Of a stretch of 64,000 bases of DNA, positions 61,189-64,000 are shown one piece after another. Source of the stretch: Tetracentron sinense (Eukaryota; Streptophyta; Magnoliopsida; Trochodendrales; Trochodendraceae). The stretch's first letter is position 1; each line of letters starts with the position of its first letter. A program made the position numbers and the translations under genes. Location of the stretch: the NCBI GenBank assembly GCA_015143295.1, contig CM026560.1, positions 1,676,501-1,740,500 on the forward strand. Reading direction: 5' to 3'. The notes under the pieces are model-generated. The model ran no database searches. It was not told the DNA's origin and worked only from the letters and a program-made list of their open reading frames with translations.

Positions 61189-64000
61189 CGGTGTGAACAC
61201 CCCATTTTTACACCTCTCAATCCCTTGGTTTTTTTTTAATTTAATCTCATTTACTTGTAATTTAAATCTTAATTTTAGTTTTATTTTATGCGAGCTTGGG
61301 GAGTCTAGAGAGAGAGTAAAATTTCCATAATCCCAAGCCCATTCCTTAATCCATTTCACTAAATCCATTTCATCAAATTCATAACCAAAATCCATGTCAA
61401 AGCCTCAAACCCTTGTTTCAAAGCCCAAAGCTTAAAATTCGTTATTCATGTCAAAGCCCATTCCAAACCCTTGAACCATGCCCAAGCTAAACCTTGTTGC
61501 TAAGTCCATGAATTTGGCCCAATTGCTTAAAACTCTCAAAGGTTTAATCCCAAAACCAAGCCCAATCTCCCAATTGGAGTTTTCTATAACCCAAGAGAAA
61601 GGTTCAAAAACCTAAAAACCCCATTTGCGTGAAAGAAGCAGCCCCCACTCTCTCTTTCTCTTCTCTCTCCCGATCTCAATCCAATGGTGAGGGCAGTGCC
61701 TCCACTGTCTCACCAGCAACCTTGTTCTCCCTCTGCTCAATCCTTCTCCGGCGAGGCCAGCACCACCACGCTCCAACCAGCGCGTCGTCGTCCACCTCTG
61801 CAGCAGCGCATACCACGAGTCCTCTATCTCAGATCTAGCACCTTCGCCACTGAGGTTCGACTAGCAAGGCACCGATCTCCTCCCTCCTCAGAAGCTAAGA
61901 TCCGATCCATCCCTACCAGCTACCACTTCCGGCGAGGCCATCACCCTCATAGCAGTAGCATCTCAGATCTGTGGAAGATCCAATTCCAGCTGCCCTTTCT
62001 CTCCTCTTGTTCTCTCGCCGGCGACAGAGAGTTAATCTCTCTCCCTATTTTCGACATCAAAGGAGATGTGAAGAAGAAATCTCAAGTCATTATCACCAGC
62101 CCTCCTTCCGATCAACTCTCGTCAGCGAACTTGGACGCTCCATTGCCGGCAACGGCAAGCTCCGATCATCTTCTCCAGAACGCCAAGCTGCCATTCCCAC
62201 AATATTTCAGATCTGATTCCTACCTAGTTTCCTCTCCGGCGATGGTAGCTCCGGCGATTTGATCTTTGGTGAGGAGAATCTCATTACCGATCACCATCTC
62301 TAGCAATTTCATCCCAACTCCAATCATCCATTTCAGTTCAAGTCCAGCTCAATTCAGTTTCTATTCTCTTGTTCACACCTAAGGAGCAATCCATCTCAGA
62401 TAATCGGTCCTACTATTCCAGCCAACGTTTGATAGGCCAGTTCAGTAGCTTACCAACACTCAGATCTTCCGCCTCCGGCCAGTGACCATTTCTGACCTTT
62501 TGTTTTTATTATTTGTTTTTTTAATCCATTGTTTTGCGGGCTGAGTAAGTGAGAGAGAGTCCATCTGGCAAGAGCAGCAGCCCTAATCCTTCTTCCTTCC
62601 ACCCATCCGGTCAGGTATGCTCTATCCCTCTCATAATTCTTTCCTTCGTTTTCTCCTTTTTGCACTTGTGTGGTTTGCAGTGTATGTCTGTGTTTTGTTT
62701 TGATCGAGCCAATTTAAATAAGATTAGAATCTGTTTGAACACAGTCTTATTCAAAACCAGAATTCGGTTGTGTGCAAAATTTGAGTTCGGATAGGTTCTG
62801 ATTAAAAACCAGGTTGCATATTCTTGCTCGAGGCCCTTCTCCCTTTGTGTTCGAATATTTCTTTGAGAAGGTTGAGCTCTCTCACATGGCCTTTCCTCGG
62901 TAATCTTGATTCTAGTAACTGAGCTAAAATTGATTGACTAGTTTTCTCCATTGGTTAATTTAGTTTTGGCACAGTGGCTTTAGCTTGGTCTTGGCTCGAT
63001 CTTGGGTTAATTTCTGACCTTGGTTTAACTCTTGCTTTGACATGAAATTTATTGTGTCTAGCCTATTTTATTGAGAGCAGATCTGGTTAACTGAATCATT
63101 TTTAGTTGGGCTTGACCTCTCTTTTGTTGCTATTGAGCCAAAGTAGATTGACTAGATCCATCAGTCAACTGGCTTTGGCACAATAATCTCCATTTGGTCC
63201 CACTAGATCTCATTTAGTTTTAACCCTCAGTTAATTTCTTATTTGAACCAAATCTGTTTTCAGTCTCTTCTGTTGGATTAAAGCCAATTTACTAAATTTC
63301 ACCATAGATCAATTGGCCTTAGCACATTAGTTGATCCCGGCCTAGTTGCTCTCAAACCTTGGTTAAAATATTTGTTGTGATGTGTAATTTGTTTCTTTAA
63401 TCCATGTATATATGTGCAATTATAGGAATGGGCCTTATTTTCTTTTTGCCTACCTTGGGCATCTAGGTTCGTTCTTGACTAGTTAAACTTGCCAAAATTA
63501 AAAAATACAAAAAAATCGAAAAATACAAAACAACAAAAACATTCAAAAAACCCACAAAATTCAAAAAGGACCTACCCTAATAAATGAACGCCCCCTAGAG
63601 CTCCCCCACGAGCACCTAGCCACGCAACCGTCTCCCGGAATGAGATTCATAAATCTCAATTCTGCATCCCCCCAACTCAAACACGAGTTGGAAGTGACCA
63701 CACTCCGAAACGAGTATAAAAACAATCACCACCCCGAACTACTATTAGGGTCTGATTCCGACTAACCGGATAAGTAGGCAGCCCAAACCAGGGTTCGACC
63801 CCAACCAAAAATAAAATTTTTACACCCCATATTGATTTGTGTTTGATTAGCAAAATTAATAATTATTTAGGAAATTTTAAGTGATTTTAAATGTTTGGCT
63901 TGGACCTAATGAGTAGGTTACCATCATTGGATGGAGGTCCTGGGGTGCCTAACCCCTTCCCCAGGACCTAAAGGGATCTCTTACCTAGACTACTCTGGAC
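61189..64000 (+). mobile_element. Long-LTR retroelement, left part (runs off window)
   Basis: Starts TGTGAACACCCCATTTTTAC directly inside the copia protease region. Contains a pyrimidine-rich leader (61640-61700), a CTCCGGCGA-rich stretch with a 192-codon open frame of low complexity (61684-62262), and at 63590-64000 sequence such as GGGTGCCTAACCCCTTCCCC, typical of Tat/Ogre-like Ty3/gypsy LTRs (from memory). No domain is visible within the window. Family moderate, boundary good. Confidence 0.55.

Noticed and set aside
61684-62262. 192-codon frame rich in Ser/Pro/Arg
   Set aside because: Low-complexity leader of an LTR element, with an overlapping frame of the same kind.

Overview
The window is nuclear DNA from a flowering plant. 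Three things support this: a class VIII myosin gene (a plant-specific class) with plant-type introns, a nitrate/peptide-type (NPF) transporter relic, and a dense load of plant transposable elements. AT-rich introns and nested solo LTRs suggest a moderate-to-large, repeat-rich genome. The species cannot be told from the sequence. No rRNA or tRNA gene, CRISPR array or organellar segment was seen.

Layout. (1) 1-14.4 kb, minus strand: the 5' part of a myosin VIII gene. I could read eleven coding exons that join in frame to 467 codons: the plant-specific N-terminal extension, the SH3-like fold, the P-loop, switch I and the upper motor domain. Two of them are micro-exons of 28 and 14 nt, found by reading splice sites. 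The rest of the gene lies beyond position 1, or decays just after the last exon read. Its two big introns hold LINE pieces, tandem duplications and a microsatellite. (2) 14.4-26.6 kb: about five degenerate head-to-tail copies of the sequence just upstream of the myosin start codon, three of them with a TATA-like box facing the gene. These copies are split by a solo LTR (17.1-19.4 kb), a SINE (16.7 kb), a CACTA element (21.6-22.0 kb) and a fragment of the same LTR family (23.9-24.6 kb). (3) 26.6-45 kb: no host gene recognised. There is a solo LTR (28.8-31.4 kb), RTE-like LINE remains (36.6-39.0 kb), hAT-like elements (36.1 and 37.9 kb), an LTR-like remnant (39.0-40.5 kb), a PIF/Harbinger MITE (42.2 kb) and a MULE-type MITE (44.7 kb). 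(4) 45-50.2 kb: a 0.7-kb TIR element, then a MULE-like element with arms of about 0.4 kb, split by a 2.7-kb solo LTR. (5) 50.2-55.6 kb: LTR-like relics, minisatellites and a CACTA end. (6) 55.7-64 kb: an NPF-transporter pseudogene cut by a Ty1/copia fossil (minus strand), itself cut by a further long-LTR element that runs off the window.

The only host gene with evidence of function is the myosin. The rest reads as a stratified transposon graveyard in which relative ages follow from nesting. The most unusual signal is at 48.3-48.85 kb inside the 46.9-kb solo LTR: nine successive stem-loops whose stems change sequence from copy to copy yet stay complementary, around a conserved loop.
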